64,000 nucleotides of DNA, from assembly GCA_002021875.1 (NCBI GenBank), contig CP018627.1:7130001-7194000 (forward strand), read 5' to 3'. The translations under genes were made by a program, and so were the position numbers. This DNA comes from Streptomyces hygroscopicus (GTDB lineage: Bacteria; Actinomycetota; Actinomycetes; Streptomycetales; Streptomycetaceae). Positions 16,262 to 25,795 of the stretch are shown here, one piece after another (positions within the stretch are counted from its first letter, which is position 1; every line of letters begins with the position of its first letter). The notes under the pieces are model-generated. The model saw only the letters and a program-made list of their open reading frames with translations, made no database searches and had not been told where the DNA came from.

Positions 16262-16948
16262 TCAGCCCGTCAGTTGGACGTTATTACCCGTGACCGAGAC
16301 GTCTATGCCGTCCTTGGTGGCCTCCACCTTGTCGAGCCGCATGCCGGTGGGCAGTCCCTCGATCTTCCGCTCGATGTCGGCCTTCTCGCGCACCTTGTCC
16401 TCCCACTGGGGGATGCTGCCGCCCGGGATGGACTCGGCGTGCAGCCGGATGGTGGTCCCGTTCACGATGGTGACCTGGGAGTGGGCGGTGAGGCTGAGGC
16501 CCAGCAGACTGCCGGTGATCTTGACCTTGTTGGACCCCGACGAGTCGTAGCCGACGGTCACCCCCGGACCGGCGGCCTGCGAGAGGTCCGCGTAGCTGAT
16601 GTGGGCCGAGCCGGTGGCGCGGTCGGCGCTGGCCGAGGAGAAGCTGCCCGAGATGCGGACGTTGTGCAGCTTCGCGTCGAGTTCGGTGACCCGGACGCTG
16701 CGGCCGTCCCCCGTGGCCGTGGTCAGCCCGTCCACACCGACGTCGACCTCGTCCAGCTCCTTGCCCGCGACCTGGGTGAGGAAGGGGAAGCCCTTGATCG
16801 AGACATTGGGCGTGGTGGTCAGGCCCTGCGAACTCTTGATCTTGTCTGCGGCCTTCGACTCCGCGATGTACACCGCGATGCGGTCGGCGGCCACGAAGAG
16901 GCCGCCGAGTATCACGACGACGATCAAGGTGATGCGTAGTGCGCGCAT
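16262..16948 (-). CDS. LmeA-like (DUF2993) phospholipid-binding protein
   Basis: A 228-residue protein with an N-terminal membrane anchor (LRITLIVVVILGGLFVAADR) and a DUF2993 domain; the segment TTTPNVSIKGFPFLTQVAGK is the family signature. Mycobacterial LmeA binds phosphatidylinositol and is needed for mature lipomannan. In Streptomyces the role is undefined. A paralogue with a much longer cytoplasmic tail is encoded at 38294-39619. ATG start at 16948. Confidence 0.87.
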   Translation of the reverse strand: MRALRITLIVVVILGGLFVAADRIAVYIAESKAADKIKSSQGLTTTPNVSIKGFPFLTQVAGKELDEVDVGVDGLTTATGDGRSVRVTELDAKLHNVRISGSFSSASADRATGSAHISYADLSQAAGPGVTVGYDSSGSNKVKITGSLLGLSLTAHSQVTIVNGTTIRLHAESIPGGSIPQWEDKVREKADIERKIEGLPTGMRLDKVEATKDGIDVSVTGNNVQLTG

Positions 16949-17031
16949 GTGCGTGGGTCCCCCAGGCTCGTGCTCAGGCCCTCGCCTGAGGCTGCGAGCC
17001 TATCCGGAGCGGCCGAGCGGGAGCCGGGGAG

Positions 17032-18438
17032 TCAGCCCAGTGCGCGGCCGATCACATAGACCACGGGGGCGGCGGCCGCGAGCGGCAGCGCCACGCCGGC
17101 CGTCATATGGACGAACCGCGAGGGGTAGTCGTAGCTGGCCACCCGGTGGCCGATCAGCGCGCACGCCCCGGCCGCGAACCCGAGCAGGGCGGCGGTGGAA
17201 GTGCCCGTTCCGGTGAGCTGCCCGGCCCCGACCCCGGCGCCCGTGGCGGCCGCCAGCGCGACCACGACGGCGGCGGCGGTCGGCAGCGGCAGCGCCCGGA
17301 CGAGCACGGCCACGGCGACGGCGGCCGCCCCCACCACGACGGCGTCCGAGGACTCGGCGACGGCGGCCAGATGGCCGGCCGCGAGCACCGTAAGGGCCGT
17401 GGACGCCACAGCGGCCGTCAGCCCGTACAGCCGCTCGTCCGCGGAGGCGTGGCTGCGCAGCTGGAGGATGACCACCAGCAGCAGCCAGACGCCGATGGTG
17501 CCGATGAGGACCGTCGGGGCGTGCGCGGGCTCGGTGGCGAGCAGGCCGATGCTGGCGGCCAGACCGCCCGCGTAGGCGAGCGCGATGCCCTGCCGGGCGG
17601 GCCACATGCCGTTCAGCCGGAACCAGCCCGCCGCCGTGACCGCCTGCAGCACCGCCACCACGACGGCGACCGCCGGGCGGCCCAGCGGCGCGGTGGCCGC
17701 GAGCAGGCCGGCGAGCACGGCGGTCAGCGCGGCGGGGATGAGCCCCGGGGGGAGGATCTGCGGACGGCCCTCGGCGCGGGCCTTCTCGGCGGCGGTGAGC
17801 GGCCGGTCCGGCTGCGGGGCGGGCGGCTCGGCGGTCGTGGTCGCGGCTGCCGTCGCGGGGGCGGGCGCGGTCTGGGGCTGCTGGGTCTGGGGCTGCTGGG
17901 CCTGTGCGTGCTGGGCCTGTGCCGCGGTCCGGGGCTGTGCCGGGTGCGGAGGCTGTGCCGGGTGCTGGGCGGCGGGCTGGTACGGGTGCTGCTGATCCCA
18001 GCCCTGGGCGTACTGCCCCTGATGGGCCTGGTGGCCCTGGTTCGGGTGCTGGCCCTGGTGCGCCTGGTGTCCCTGGTGCCCCTGCTGGGCGGCGTAAGGA
18101 TCCGCGTACGGCTGCTGTTGGTACTGCTGCTGCGGGTGCTGGTACTGCTGCGGCTGGGCCTGGGCGTACCCCTGCTGCTGCGGATAGCCCTCGTACCCCG
18201 GCCAGTCGCCCGGCTGCTGGACGCCCTGACCGTGGCCGCCGTTGCTGCCCGGGCCGCCGTTGCCGCCATTGCCGCCGTAAGGATGCGCGCTCTGGTCGTA
18301 TCCGCCGTAAGGAGCCTCGTACGACCCGTACGGGGGATACGGCTGCTGGTACGGCTGCTGCTGGTTCTGCTGGTTCTGCTGGTTCTGTTGGTGATGAGGC
18401 TCGTGGGGCTCGTTGGGCTGGTGCGGCTGGTTGCTCAT
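17032..18438 (-). CDS. Gln/Pro-rich integral membrane protein of unknown function
   Basis: A 468-residue protein in two parts. The first about 200 residues are low complexity (QQNQQNQQNQQQPYQQPYPP and similar), surely disordered and cytoplasmic. The rest has about eight to ten hydrophobic helices (for example IPAALTAVLAGLLAATAPLG). I do not recognise a family with known function. ATG 18438 has GGAGGG 14 nt upstream; a GTG at 18453 overlapping the preceding stop is possible but has no proper ribosome-binding distance. It follows the MoaD-like gene on the same strand and may be co-transcribed. Confidence 0.78.
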   Translation of the reverse strand: MSNQPHQPNEPHEPHHQQNQQNQQNQQQPYQQPYPPYGSYEAPYGGYDQSAHPYGGNGGNGGPGSNGGHGQGVQQPGDWPGYEGYPQQQGYAQAQPQQYQHPQQQYQQQPYADPYAAQQGHQGHQAHQGQHPNQGHQAHQGQYAQGWDQQHPYQPAAQHPAQPPHPAQPRTAAQAQHAQAQQPQTQQPQTAPAPATAAATTTAEPPAPQPDRPLTAAEKARAEGRPQILPPGLIPAALTAVLAGLLAATAPLGRPAVAVVVAVLQAVTAAGWFRLNGMWPARQGIALAYAGGLAASIGLLATEPAHAPTVLIGTIGVWLLLVVILQLRSHASADERLYGLTAAVASTALTVLAAGHLAAVAESSDAVVVGAAAVAVAVLVRALPLPTAAAVVVALAAATGAGVGAGQLTGTGTSTAALLGFAAGACALIGHRVASYDYPSRFVHMTAGVALPLAAAAPVVYVIGRALG

Positions 18439-18449
18439 GAGCTCGGGGT

Positions 18450-18725
18450 TCACCCTCCTGCGAACGGCGGGAGCACCTCGACCGTGCCGCCCTCGGCGAG
18501 TTGGATCGTCTTGTGGTCGCGGGTGCCGACCGGGGTTCCGTCGACCAGGAACGAACAGCGCAGCAGCACGCGCGCGAACTCCGGTCGTGCGGTGTGCCGC
18601 TCCCGGGCCACCTCGAGCGCCTCCGCCAGTGTTCGCGCGGCGTACGGCTCCTCCGCGGTACCGGCCGCGGCGCGGGCGGCGGCCCAGTACCGGATGGTCC
18701 CGGCGGGCGTGTTCTTCATCGCCAT
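18450..18725 (-). CDS. MoaD/ThiS-like sulfur-carrier protein
   Basis: A 91-residue beta-grasp protein ending in PPFAGG; the C-terminal Gly-Gly is the site of thiocarboxylate formation in MoaD and ThiS. It starts at ATG 18725 with AAAGGG 6 nt upstream; ATG 18719 is also possible. The internal FLVDGTPVGTRDHKTIQLAE is typical. No MoaE, ThiG or activating enzyme lies nearby, so the pathway served is open. Confidence 0.85.
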   Translation of the reverse strand: MAMKNTPAGTIRYWAAARAAAGTAEEPYAARTLAEALEVARERHTARPEFARVLLRCSFLVDGTPVGTRDHKTIQLAEGGTVEVLPPFAGG

Positions 18726-18834
18726 CGCGATCCCTTTCCCGTCATCTGCCGCCTCCATGATGACGGGTGCGGGCGCGCGCCATGGACCACGCGCGGTTCG
18801 TCGAAAATACGGCCGGTTCGGGGCGTGCGTCACT

Positions 18835-18840
18835 TAAGGT
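18835..18840 (+). promoter_or_regulatory. -10 element of a leaderless ABC exporter transcript
   Basis: TAAGGT ends 6 nt before the GTG start codon at 18847 and no ribosome-binding site is present. Transcription should begin at the GTG. The -35 is weak. Confidence 0.5.
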
Positions 18841-18846
18841 TTCGGT

Positions 18847-20589
18847 GTGCTGGTACGACTGATACGGGCGCATCTGAGGCCCTATACCCGAACGATCACG
18901 CTGATCGTCTTATTGCAGCTGGTGCAGACCCTCGCCACTCTCTACCTCCCCGCGCTGAACGCGGACATCATCGACGGCGGAGTGGTGAAGGGCGACACCG
19001 GCTACATCGTCCGTGTCGGCGGGCTGATGATCGCCGTCACGTTTGTTCAGATCGTGTGCGCCGCGGGAGCCGTCTACTTCAGCGCCCGTACCTCCATGGC
19101 GCTCGGCCGCGATGTGCGCGCCGCCGTCTTCGACCGGGTGCAGTCCTTCTCCGCCCGTGAGATGGGCCACTTCGGGGCGCCGTCCCTGATCACCCGCACC
19201 ACCAACGATGTGCAGCAGGTGCAGATGCTGTGCCTGATGGCGTTCACGCTGATGGTCTCGGCGCCGATCATGTGCGTCGGCGGTGTGGTCATGGCGCTCA
19301 ACCAGGACGTTCCGCTGTCGGGGCTGCTCCTGCTCATCGTTCCGGTCCTGGGCGTGGTCGTCACGTTCATCGTCCGCCGGATGCGCCCGCTGTTCCGCCA
19401 TGTCCAGGAGCGCATCGACACCGTCAACCGGGTGCTGCGCGAGCAGATCACCGGTATCCGGGTCATCCGCGCCTTCGTCCGCGACACCCATGAGCGCGAC
19501 CGCTTCACCGCCGCCAACACCGGGCTGATGGACGTCTCGCTGCGGGCCGGACGGCTGATGTCGCTGATGTTCCCCGCCGTGATGCTGGTGGTGAACGTCT
19601 CCAGCGTGGCCGTCGTCTGGTTCGGCGGGCACCGGATCGACAGCGGCGGGATGCAGATCGGCGCGCTGACCGCGTTCCTCAGCTATCTGGCGCAGATTCT
19701 GTCGTCCGTGATGATGGCCACCTTCATGTTCATGATGGTGCCGAGGGCCGAGGTGTGCGCCGAGCGCGTACAGGAGGTGCTGGACACCGAGACCAGCGTC
19801 GTACCGCCCCTCGTGCCCGTCACGGCCGCGCCCGCCGACGCCGGACGAGGGCTGCTGGAGCTGCGGGGCGTGGAGTTCCGCTTCCCCGGCGCCGACGAGC
19901 CGGTGCTGCGCGACATCTCGCTGATCGCCCGGCCCGGCCGGACCACCGCCGTCATCGGATCCACCGGCAGTGGCAAGTCGACCCTGCTCGGGCTGGTGCC
20001 TCGGCTGTTCGACGCGACCGACGGCAGCGTCCACCTCGACGGGGTGGATGTGCGCGACCTCGACCCGGAGGTGATGACCCGGAACATCGGGCTCGTTCCG
20101 CAGAAGCCGTATCTCTTCGCCGGCACCGTCGCCTCGAACCTGCGGTACGGCAATCCCGACGCCACCGACGCAGAGCTGTGGCGGGCCCTGGAGATCGCCC
20201 AGGCGCGGGAGTTCGTGGAGTCCATGGAGGCCGGGCTCGACGCCCCGATCGCCCAGGGCGGAACCAACGTGTCCGGCGGCCAGCGGCAGCGGCTGGCCAT
20301 CGCCCGGGCCCTGGTCCGCAGGCCGTCCGTCTATCTCTTCGACGACTCCTTCTCCGCGCTCGACTACGCCACCGACGCCCGGCTGAGGGCGGCGCTCGTG
20401 GACGAGACGGAGAACGCGACGGTCGTCATCGTGGCCCAGCGGGTGTCCACCATCCGGGGCGCCGATCTGATCGTGGTGCTCGACGCGGGGCGGATCGTCG
20501 GCGCCGGTACCCACGGCGAGCTGATGGCCGGCAACGAGACCTACCGCGAGATCGTGCTCTCCCAGCTCACCGAACAGGAGGCGGCATGA
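18847..20589 (+). CDS. ABC exporter subunit with degenerate ATP site (heterodimer partner 1)
   Basis: A 580-residue half-transporter: six-helix membrane domain then an ATPase domain. Walker A is GSTGSGKST, the signature is VSGGQRQR, but Walker B reads VYLFDDSFSALD, with Asp in place of the catalytic Glu, and the H-loop His is Gln (VAQRVSTI). This is the degenerate-site subunit of a heterodimeric exporter of the TM287/288 or LmrCD type. Its Walker B would pair with the partner's aberrant signature. Residue 22 is encoded by a rare TTA codon (18910-18912), making translation dependent on the bldA tRNA. Confidence 0.92.
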   Translation: MLVRLIRAHLRPYTRTITLIVLLQLVQTLATLYLPALNADIIDGGVVKGDTGYIVRVGGLMIAVTFVQIVCAAGAVYFSARTSMALGRDVRAAVFDRVQSFSAREMGHFGAPSLITRTTNDVQQVQMLCLMAFTLMVSAPIMCVGGVVMALNQDVPLSGLLLLIVPVLGVVVTFIVRRMRPLFRHVQERIDTVNRVLREQITGIRVIRAFVRDTHERDRFTAANTGLMDVSLRAGRLMSLMFPAVMLVVNVSSVAVVWFGGHRIDSGGMQIGALTAFLSYLAQILSSVMMATFMFMMVPRAEVCAERVQEVLDTETSVVPPLVPVTAAPADAGRGLLELRGVEFRFPGADEPVLRDISLIARPGRTTAVIGSTGSGKSTLLGLVPRLFDATDGSVHLDGVDVRDLDPEVMTRNIGLVPQKPYLFAGTVASNLRYGNPDATDAELWRALEIAQAREFVESMEAGLDAPIAQGGTNVSGGQRQRLAIARALVRRPSVYLFDDSFSALDYATDARLRAALVDETENATVVIVAQRVSTIRGADLIVVLDAGRIVGAGTHGELMAGNETYREIVLSQLTEQEAA

Positions 20590-20708
20590 GCGACGCACAC
20601 GCGGCCACTGAGCCGCAGAAGGCGACGAAAGTCGCACCTCTGCGCCGCGTGGGCGACCGTCACATCAGCTGCTGGCGCAGCGGGGCGAATGTAAGGGACA
20701 CCGCATGA
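20586..20708 (+). CDS. 40-codon open frame bridging the two ABC subunit genes
   Basis: ATG at 20586 overlaps the stop of the first ABC gene (ATGA), and its own TGA overlaps the ATG of the second (again ATGA). The product starts [20 protein letters not shown] and is basic and soluble. There is no known relative. It may be a real mini-protein, a translation-coupling device, or the remains of an older N-terminus of the second subunit. The double ATGA overlap is the only support. Confidence 0.4.
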   Translation: MSDAHAATEPQKATKVAPLRRVGDRHISCWRSGANVRDTA

Positions 20709-22663
20709 GCGGCACCTCGGCACCCCGCAGGGGCCCGGCGCCCGCCGCCGGACCCGGCCGCTTCATGGGCGGGCAGCCGACCGAGCGGTCCCTGGACTTC
20801 CGCGGCTCCGGCCGCCGGCTGCTGGCCCGGCTCCGCCCCGAGCGCGGTATCGCGCTGCTGGTGCTCGCGCTGGGCACGGGCAGCGTCGCGCTCGCGGTGG
20901 TGGGTCCGAAGATCCTCGGCGAGGCGACCGACCTGATCTTCGCGGGCCTCATCGGACGGCAACTGCCTGACGGGGCGAACAAGGAGCAGGCCGTCCAGTG
21001 GCTGCGCGACAGGGACCAGGGCACGGTCGCCGACATGGTGGCCTCGATGGACGTCACCCCCGGCCAGGGCATCGACTTCCACGCGGTCGGCATCGTGCTG
21101 CTGTGGGCCACGGCGCTGTACGTCGTCGCCTCGCTCCTGGGCCTGGTGCAGGCGCGGGTGGCCACCGTCATCGTCCAGCGCGCGGTCTTCCGGCTGCGCG
21201 AGGACGTGGAGCACAAGCTGGCGCGGCTGCCGCTGTCGTACTTCGACAAGCAGTCGCGCGGTGAGGTGCTCTCCCGCGCCACCAACGACATCGACAACAT
21301 CCAGCAGACGCTGCAGCAGACCCTCAGCCAGATCATGGCCTCGCTGCTGACGATCGTGGGCGTGCTGTCGATGATGTTCTGGATCTCGCCGCTGCTGGCG
21401 CTGGTGGCGCTGATCACCGTCCCGGTCTCGGTGTGGGTGACGACGCGCATCGGCAAGCGGGCCCAGCCGCAGTTCGTCGCCCAGTGGAAGACCACGGGCA
21501 AGCTCAACGCCCATATCGAGGAGATGTACACCGGCCACTCGCTGGTGAAGGTCTTCGGGCGGGAGAAGGAGTCCGCGGAGCTGTTCCGGGAGCAGAACGA
21601 CAAGCTCTACGCGGCGGGCTTCAAGGCCCAGTCCATCTCCGGGCTGATCCAGCCCGCGATGATGTTCATCGGGAACCTCAACTATGTGCTGGTGGCCGTG
21701 GTCGGCGGGCTCCGGGTGGCCTCCGGCGCGCTGTCGATCGGCGATGTCCAGGCGTTCGTCCAGTACTCCCGGCAGTTCAGCCAGCCGCTCACCCAGGTGG
21801 CTTCCATGGCCAACATGGTGCAGTCGGGCGTGGCCTCCGCCGAGCGGGTCTTCGAGCTGCTGGACGCGCCCGAGCAGAGCGCCGAGCCGGTGGACCCGCG
21901 GCGGCCGGAGGCGGTGCGGGGGCAGGTCGCGTTCGAGGACGTCTCCTTCCGCTACCAGCCGGACACGCCGCTCATCGACGGTCTGTCGCTGTCCGTGCGG
22001 CCCGGGCAGACCGTGGCCATCGTCGGCCCGACCGGCGCGGGGAAGACCACGCTGGTCAATCTGCTGATGCGGTTCTACGAGGTCAGCGGCGGGCGGATCA
22101 CGCTGGACGGGGTGGACATCGCCGAGATGTCACGGGAGGAGCTGCGCTCCCATATCGGGATGGTGCTGCAGGACACCTGGCTGTTCGGCGGGACGATCGC
22201 CGAGAACATCGCGTACGGCGCGCAAGGGGCGACCTTCGAGAAGATCGTCGAGGCGGCGAAGGCCACCTATGTGGACCGCTTCGTACGGACCCTGCCGGAC
22301 GGCTACGACTCGGTGATCGACGAGGAGGGCTCCAACGTCAGCGCCGGGGAGAAGCAGCTGATCACGATCGCCCGGGCGTTCCTCTCCGAGCCGTCGATCC
22401 TGGTGCTGGACGAGGCCACCAGCTCGGTCGACACCCGTACCGAGGTCCTCATCCAGCGGGCGATGGCCTCGCTGCGGAGCGGCCGTACCAGCTTCGTGAT
22501 CGCGCACCGGCTGTCGACCATCCGGGACGCCGACGTGATCCTGGTGATGGAGTCGGGACGGATCGTGGAGCAGGGCTCGCATGACGCGCTGCTCGCGGCG
22601 GGCGGTGCGTACGCCCGGCTGTACGCGTCCCAGTTCGCGGAGCCGGTGGCGGAGGCCGAATAA
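20705..22663 (+). CDS. ABC exporter subunit with catalytic ATP site (heterodimer partner 2)
   Basis: A 652-residue half-transporter. Its ATPase domain has Walker [10 protein letters not shown], an intact Walker [13 protein letters not shown] and H-loop IAHRLSTI, but the signature is aberrant (VSAGEKQ). That is the reciprocal of subunit 1, so the dimer has one working and one dead ATP site. The extra loop at about residues 85-120 ([20 protein letters not shown]) lies between membrane helices 1 and 2, outside the cell. Three 12-bp repeats carry its stop codon downstream (22652-22687). Confidence 0.93.
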   Translation: MSGTSAPRRGPAPAAGPGRFMGGQPTERSLDFRGSGRRLLARLRPERGIALLVLALGTGSVALAVVGPKILGEATDLIFAGLIGRQLPDGANKEQAVQWLRDRDQGTVADMVASMDVTPGQGIDFHAVGIVLLWATALYVVASLLGLVQARVATVIVQRAVFRLREDVEHKLARLPLSYFDKQSRGEVLSRATNDIDNIQQTLQQTLSQIMASLLTIVGVLSMMFWISPLLALVALITVPVSVWVTTRIGKRAQPQFVAQWKTTGKLNAHIEEMYTGHSLVKVFGREKESAELFREQNDKLYAAGFKAQSISGLIQPAMMFIGNLNYVLVAVVGGLRVASGALSIGDVQAFVQYSRQFSQPLTQVASMANMVQSGVASAERVFELLDAPEQSAEPVDPRRPEAVRGQVAFEDVSFRYQPDTPLIDGLSLSVRPGQTVAIVGPTGAGKTTLVNLLMRFYEVSGGRITLDGVDIAEMSREELRSHIGMVLQDTWLFGGTIAENIAYGAQGATFEKIVEAAKATYVDRFVRTLPDGYDSVIDEEGSNVSAGEKQLITIARAFLSEPSILVLDEATSSVDTRTEVLIQRAMASLRSGRTSFVIAHRLSTIRDADVILVMESGRIVEQGSHDALLAAGGAYARLYASQFAEPVAEAE

Positions 22664-22687
22664 GAGGCCGAATAGGAGGCCGAATAA
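22652..22687. repeat. Three in-frame 12-bp copies of the ABC gene's 3' end and stop
   Basis: The unit GAGGCCGAATAA at 22652 ends with the true stop codon; copies follow at 22664 (ending TAG) and 22676 (ending TAA). All are in the same frame, giving three successive stops. Confidence 0.9.
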
Positions 22688-22701
22688 GTGGGGCCGCCTC
22701 C

Positions 22702-23646
22702 TCAGACGCGGGTCGCCGCCCAGTCGGCGATGCGGCCCAGCAGGGCGGGGGAGGCGGCGGTCTCGGCGTGGCCGAAGCCCGGTTCGATCCACAGCTCCGA
22801 GGCGGACGGGTCCGCCGCCGACGCCAGCATCCGCGGATGGTCCAGCGGGAAGTACGGATCGCGGTCGCCGTGCACGATCAGCAGCGGCGTCGGCGCGATC
22901 AGCGGCGCCGCGGCCACCGGGGACAGCGGATCGACGTCCCAGCCGCGGGGGTCGATCCGGGTGCGCAGCCCGTAGCGGGAGACCAGCCGGCCCGCCGGCC
23001 GGGTGATCGCCCAGTGGACCCGCCGCATGGGCGCGGTGCCCCGGTAGTACCAGCGGGCGGGTGCGCTCACCGCGACCACGGCATCGGGCGCCGCGCCGTC
23101 GGGTGCCGCGCCGTCAGCTGCCGTGTCAGGCGCGCCGGCCGCGGGGTCCGTGCGCCCCGGCGAGCGCCCTGTGCGCTCCCCATTGTGTGCGATGTGCACC
23201 GGCTGATCTTCTTCGTTTTTCCCGTACAGCGCCGCCTGCCGGATCACCACCGACCCGCCCATCGAGAAGCCGACCGTGACGACCCGCCGATGCCCGAGGC
23301 GACGCGCCCAGCGCACCGCGGCGGCCAGGTCCAGCACCTCGCGATCGCCGACCGTGGACCGTCCGCCGGACCGGCCATGGCCCCGGAACGAGAACGTGAT
23401 CACGGCTGTACGCTGGCGAAACGCCGACGCCACTCGGCGCAGCGCGGGGCGCTCCAGGGCGCCGGTGAACCCGTGCCCCACCACCAGCGCGAGGTGGTCG
23501 GAGGGTTCGGTGCCGGGCGCCGGGGAAGGCTCGTACAGTGCCTCGATCGAGACGCCGTCATCGGTCAGCAGCGTGGCCCGCCGCTTCCCCGTAATGACCT
23601 TGGAAGGACAACGGGGAGCAGATTGAGCCTCTCGGGCACATGTCAT
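22702..23646 (-). CDS. Alpha/beta hydrolase
   Basis: A 314-residue hydrolase with nucleophile elbow GFSMGGS, the oxyanion region [13 protein letters not shown], acid HGDRDPYF and base GFGHAE, so Ser, Asp and His are all visible. A Gly/Ala/Pro-rich insert of about 30 residues ([20 protein letters not shown]) interrupts the lid region and looks like repeat expansion. The ATG at 23646 lacks a ribosome-binding site; CAGAAT on the minus strand (23654-23659) lies 7 nt before it, pointing to a leaderless mRNA. The substrate is unknown. It is divergent from glnR. Confidence 0.87.
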   Translation of the reverse strand: MTCAREAQSAPRCPSKVITGKRRATLLTDDGVSIEALYEPSPAPGTEPSDHLALVVGHGFTGALERPALRRVASAFRQRTAVITFSFRGHGRSGGRSTVGDREVLDLAAAVRWARRLGHRRVVTVGFSMGGSVVIRQAALYGKNEEDQPVHIAHNGERTGRSPGRTDPAAGAPDTAADGAAPDGAAPDAVVAVSAPARWYYRGTAPMRRVHWAITRPAGRLVSRYGLRTRIDPRGWDVDPLSPVAAAPLIAPTPLLIVHGDRDPYFPLDHPRMLASAADPSASELWIEPGFGHAETAASPALLGRIADWAATRV

Positions 23647-23653
23647 GTGGGTT

Positions 23654-23659
23654 ATTCTG
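23654..23659 (-). promoter_or_regulatory. -10 element for the leaderless hydrolase transcript
   Basis: CAGAAT on the minus strand ends 7 nt before the ATG at 23646. The -35 region is not obvious. Confidence 0.4.
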
Positions 23660-23668
23660 TCGTGAAGA

Positions 23669-23700
23669 GGATCCGGGCAACGTAGCCCCCGGGTCCTTTT
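23669..23700 (+). terminator. Intrinsic terminator-like hairpin with T-tract in the glnR leader
   Basis: GGATCCGGG (23669-23677) pairs with CCCGGGTCC (23688-23696), including one G-U pair, with a 10-nt loop, and is followed by TTTTGTGCTTT. This is a classic plus-strand intrinsic terminator, unusual in Streptomyces. It stands 200 nt upstream of glnR in a divergent region, so it can only end a short transcript begun near 23640 or attenuate glnR itself. Confidence 0.65.
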
Positions 23701-23900
23701 GTGCTTTCAGGGCGGCGTGCGCGTTTGAGCGCACCGTCGCTCCAAGGGCGCGGAGCGTGACTGTACGAAGTAGTAGCCGCATACTCCCCCGGGCACGGCC
23801 CGGGAGGTGCCCCTCTCGCAAGGGACCGAGGAGGAACCGACGTAATGGGCGAGCGAAGCGTGCACAACCTCGAGAACATGGCCGGGGCGGGTGGTGGACG

Positions 23901-24713
23901 ATGAGTTCCCTCCTGCTGCTGACCAACGCACTTCAGCCCTCGACGGAGGTGCTTCCCGCCCTCGGCCTCCTGCTGCACGGCGTGCGGGTGGCTCCCGCCG
24001 AAGGCCCGGCCCTGGTGGACACGCCGGGAGCCGATGTCATCCTGATCGACGGCCGCCGCGATCTGCCGCAGGTGCGCAACCTGTGCCAGTTGCTGCGGTC
24101 CACCGGCCCCGGCTGCCCGCTGATCCTGGTGGTGACCGAGGGCGGGCTGGCCGCCGTCACCGCCGACTGGGGCATCGACGACGTCCTGCTGGACACCGCG
24201 GGCCCGGCGGAGGTCGAGGCCCGGCTGCGGCTGGCCATGGGCCGCCAGCAGATCACCACCGACGACAGCCCGATGGAGATCCGCAACGGCGATCTGTCGG
24301 TCGACGAGGCCACCTACAGCGCCAAGCTCAAGGGGCGTGTGCTCGATCTCACATTCAAGGAGTTCGAGCTGCTGAAGTATCTCGCGCAGCACCCCGGCCG
24401 GGTCTTCACCCGGGCGCAGCTCCTGCAGGAGGTCTGGGGCTACGACTACTTCGGCGGCACCCGCACCGTGGACGTCCATGTCCGGCGGCTGCGCGCCAAG
24501 CTGGGCCCGGAGCACGAGTCCCTGATCGGCACCGTGCGGAACGTGGGCTACCGCTTCGTCGCGCCGGAGAAGGTCGAGCGCGCCGCCGAGGAGGCCCGGG
24601 CCAAGGCCGCGGCGCGGGGCGCCGCGGCGGGCGACACGGCGCGGGGCGAGCACCCCGGCGGGGCGCTCGGCTCCGCGGCGAGGGCCGCTGTCGCACGACC
24701 GGCCAACAGCTAG
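23901..24713 (+). CDS. glnR: GlnR, global nitrogen regulator (OmpR-type orphan response regulator)
   Basis: A 270-residue protein that starts [20 protein letters not shown], exactly the Streptomyces GlnR N-terminus. Receiver domain 1-120 with Asp50 ([11 protein letters not shown]), which in GlnR is not phosphorylated by a kinase but held in a charge pocket; winged helix 140-230 ([34 protein letters not shown]). It activates or represses ammonium assimilation genes (glnA, amtB and others). No sensor kinase gene is adjacent, as expected. The last 35 residues are low-complexity Ala/Gly. The 254-nt leader contains a terminator-like hairpin. Confidence 0.96.
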   Translation: MSSLLLLTNALQPSTEVLPALGLLLHGVRVAPAEGPALVDTPGADVILIDGRRDLPQVRNLCQLLRSTGPGCPLILVVTEGGLAAVTADWGIDDVLLDTAGPAEVEARLRLAMGRQQITTDDSPMEIRNGDLSVDEATYSAKLKGRVLDLTFKEFELLKYLAQHPGRVFTRAQLLQEVWGYDYFGGTRTVDVHVRRLRAKLGPEHESLIGTVRNVGYRFVAPEKVERAAEEARAKAAARGAAAGDTARGEHPGGALGSAARAAVARPANS

Positions 24714-24724
24714 CTGGACCCGCG

Positions 24725-24730
24725 TAGACT
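24725..24730 (+). promoter_or_regulatory. -10 element for the leaderless LacI-family gene
   Basis: TAGACT ends 6 nt before the GTG start at 24737. It lies 12 nt past the glnR stop, so the regulator gene can be transcribed separately from glnR. Confidence 0.4.
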
Positions 24731-24736
24731 TCGCGC

Positions 24737-25759
24737 GTGGCCAAGGTGACGCGGGATGATGTGGCAAGGCTTGCGGGGACTTCGACCGCGGTCGTCAGTT
24801 ACGTCATCAATAACGGACCCCGGCCGGTCGCCCCGGCCACGCGCGAGCGGGTGCTTGCCGCGATCAAGGAGCTCGGCTACCGGCCGGACCGCGTCGCGCA
24901 GGCGATGGCGAGCCGCCGGACCGATCTCATAGGGCTGATCGTTCCGGACGCCCGGCAGCCGTTCTTCGCGGAGATGGCACACGCCGTCGAGCAGGCGGCC
25001 GCCGAGCGCGGAAAGATGGTGCTGGTCGGCAACTCCGACTACCTCGACGAGCGCGAAGTGCACTATCTGCGCGCCTTCCTGGGGATGCGGGTGTCCGGGC
25101 TGATCCTCATCAGCCAGGGCCCGAGCGAGAACGCGGCGGCCGAGATCGAGGCGTGGGACGCCCGGGTGGTGCTGCTGCACGAGCGGCCCGAGGCGATCGA
25201 CGACGTGGCGGTGGTGCTGGACGACGTCGGCGGCGCGCAGCTCGCGGTGCGGCATCTGCTGGAGCACGGCCATGACTACGTGGCGTGCCTCGGCGGCACC
25301 GAGATAACCCCGACCGTCGGCGACCCCGTCACCGACCACGTCGAGGGCTGGCGCCGCGCGATGCACGAGGCGGGCCGCCCCACGGAGGGGCGGCTCTTCC
25401 AGGCCCCGTACAACCGGTACGACGCCTATAAGGTCGCCCTCGATCTGCTGGCAGGTCCCGACCGGCCCCCGGCCATCTTCTGTGCCACCGACGACCAGGC
25501 GTTCGGGGTGCTGCGGGCCGCGCGTGAGCTGCGGATCGAGGTACCGCAGGAGCTGGCGGTGGCCGGCTTCGACGACGTGAAGGAAGCCCACCTCACCGAC
25601 CCCCCGCTGACCACGGTCGGCTCCGACCGCCCCGCGATGGCGCGCGCCGCGGTCGATCTGGTGCTGGACGACGGCGTCCGCCTGGCCAGCTCCCGCCGCG
25701 AGCGGGTCAAGCAGTTCCCTTCGGCACTGGTGGTCCGCCACTCCTGCGGCTGCGCGTAG
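24737..25759 (+). CDS. LacI-family transcriptional regulator
   Basis: A 340-residue regulator: N-terminal helix-turn-helix ([20 protein letters not shown], residues 4-23) and hinge, then a periplasmic-binding-protein-like sensor domain ([20 protein letters not shown] onwards). It should bind a palindromic operator and respond to a sugar or related small molecule, which cannot be named. GTG start at 24737 without a ribosome-binding site. A perfect hairpin terminator follows the stop by 13 nt. Confidence 0.9.
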   Translation: MAKVTRDDVARLAGTSTAVVSYVINNGPRPVAPATRERVLAAIKELGYRPDRVAQAMASRRTDLIGLIVPDARQPFFAEMAHAVEQAAAERGKMVLVGNSDYLDEREVHYLRAFLGMRVSGLILISQGPSENAAAEIEAWDARVVLLHERPEAIDDVAVVLDDVGGAQLAVRHLLEHGHDYVACLGGTEITPTVGDPVTDHVEGWRRAMHEAGRPTEGRLFQAPYNRYDAYKVALDLLAGPDRPPAIFCATDDQAFGVLRAARELRIEVPQELAVAGFDDVKEAHLTDPPLTTVGSDRPAMARAAVDLVLDDGVRLASSRRERVKQFPSALVVRHSCGCA

Positions 25760-25772
25760 CGCTTCTGCCCGG

Positions 25773-25795
25773 GTCGGGGCCCTGGGGGCCCCGAC
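25773..25795 (+). terminator. Perfect 10-bp hairpin after the LacI-family gene
   Basis: GTCGGGGCCC and GGGCCCCGAC pair perfectly around a TGG loop, 13 nt after the stop. It is followed by a C-rich stretch and TGTTGT rather than a T-run. Confidence 0.75.
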
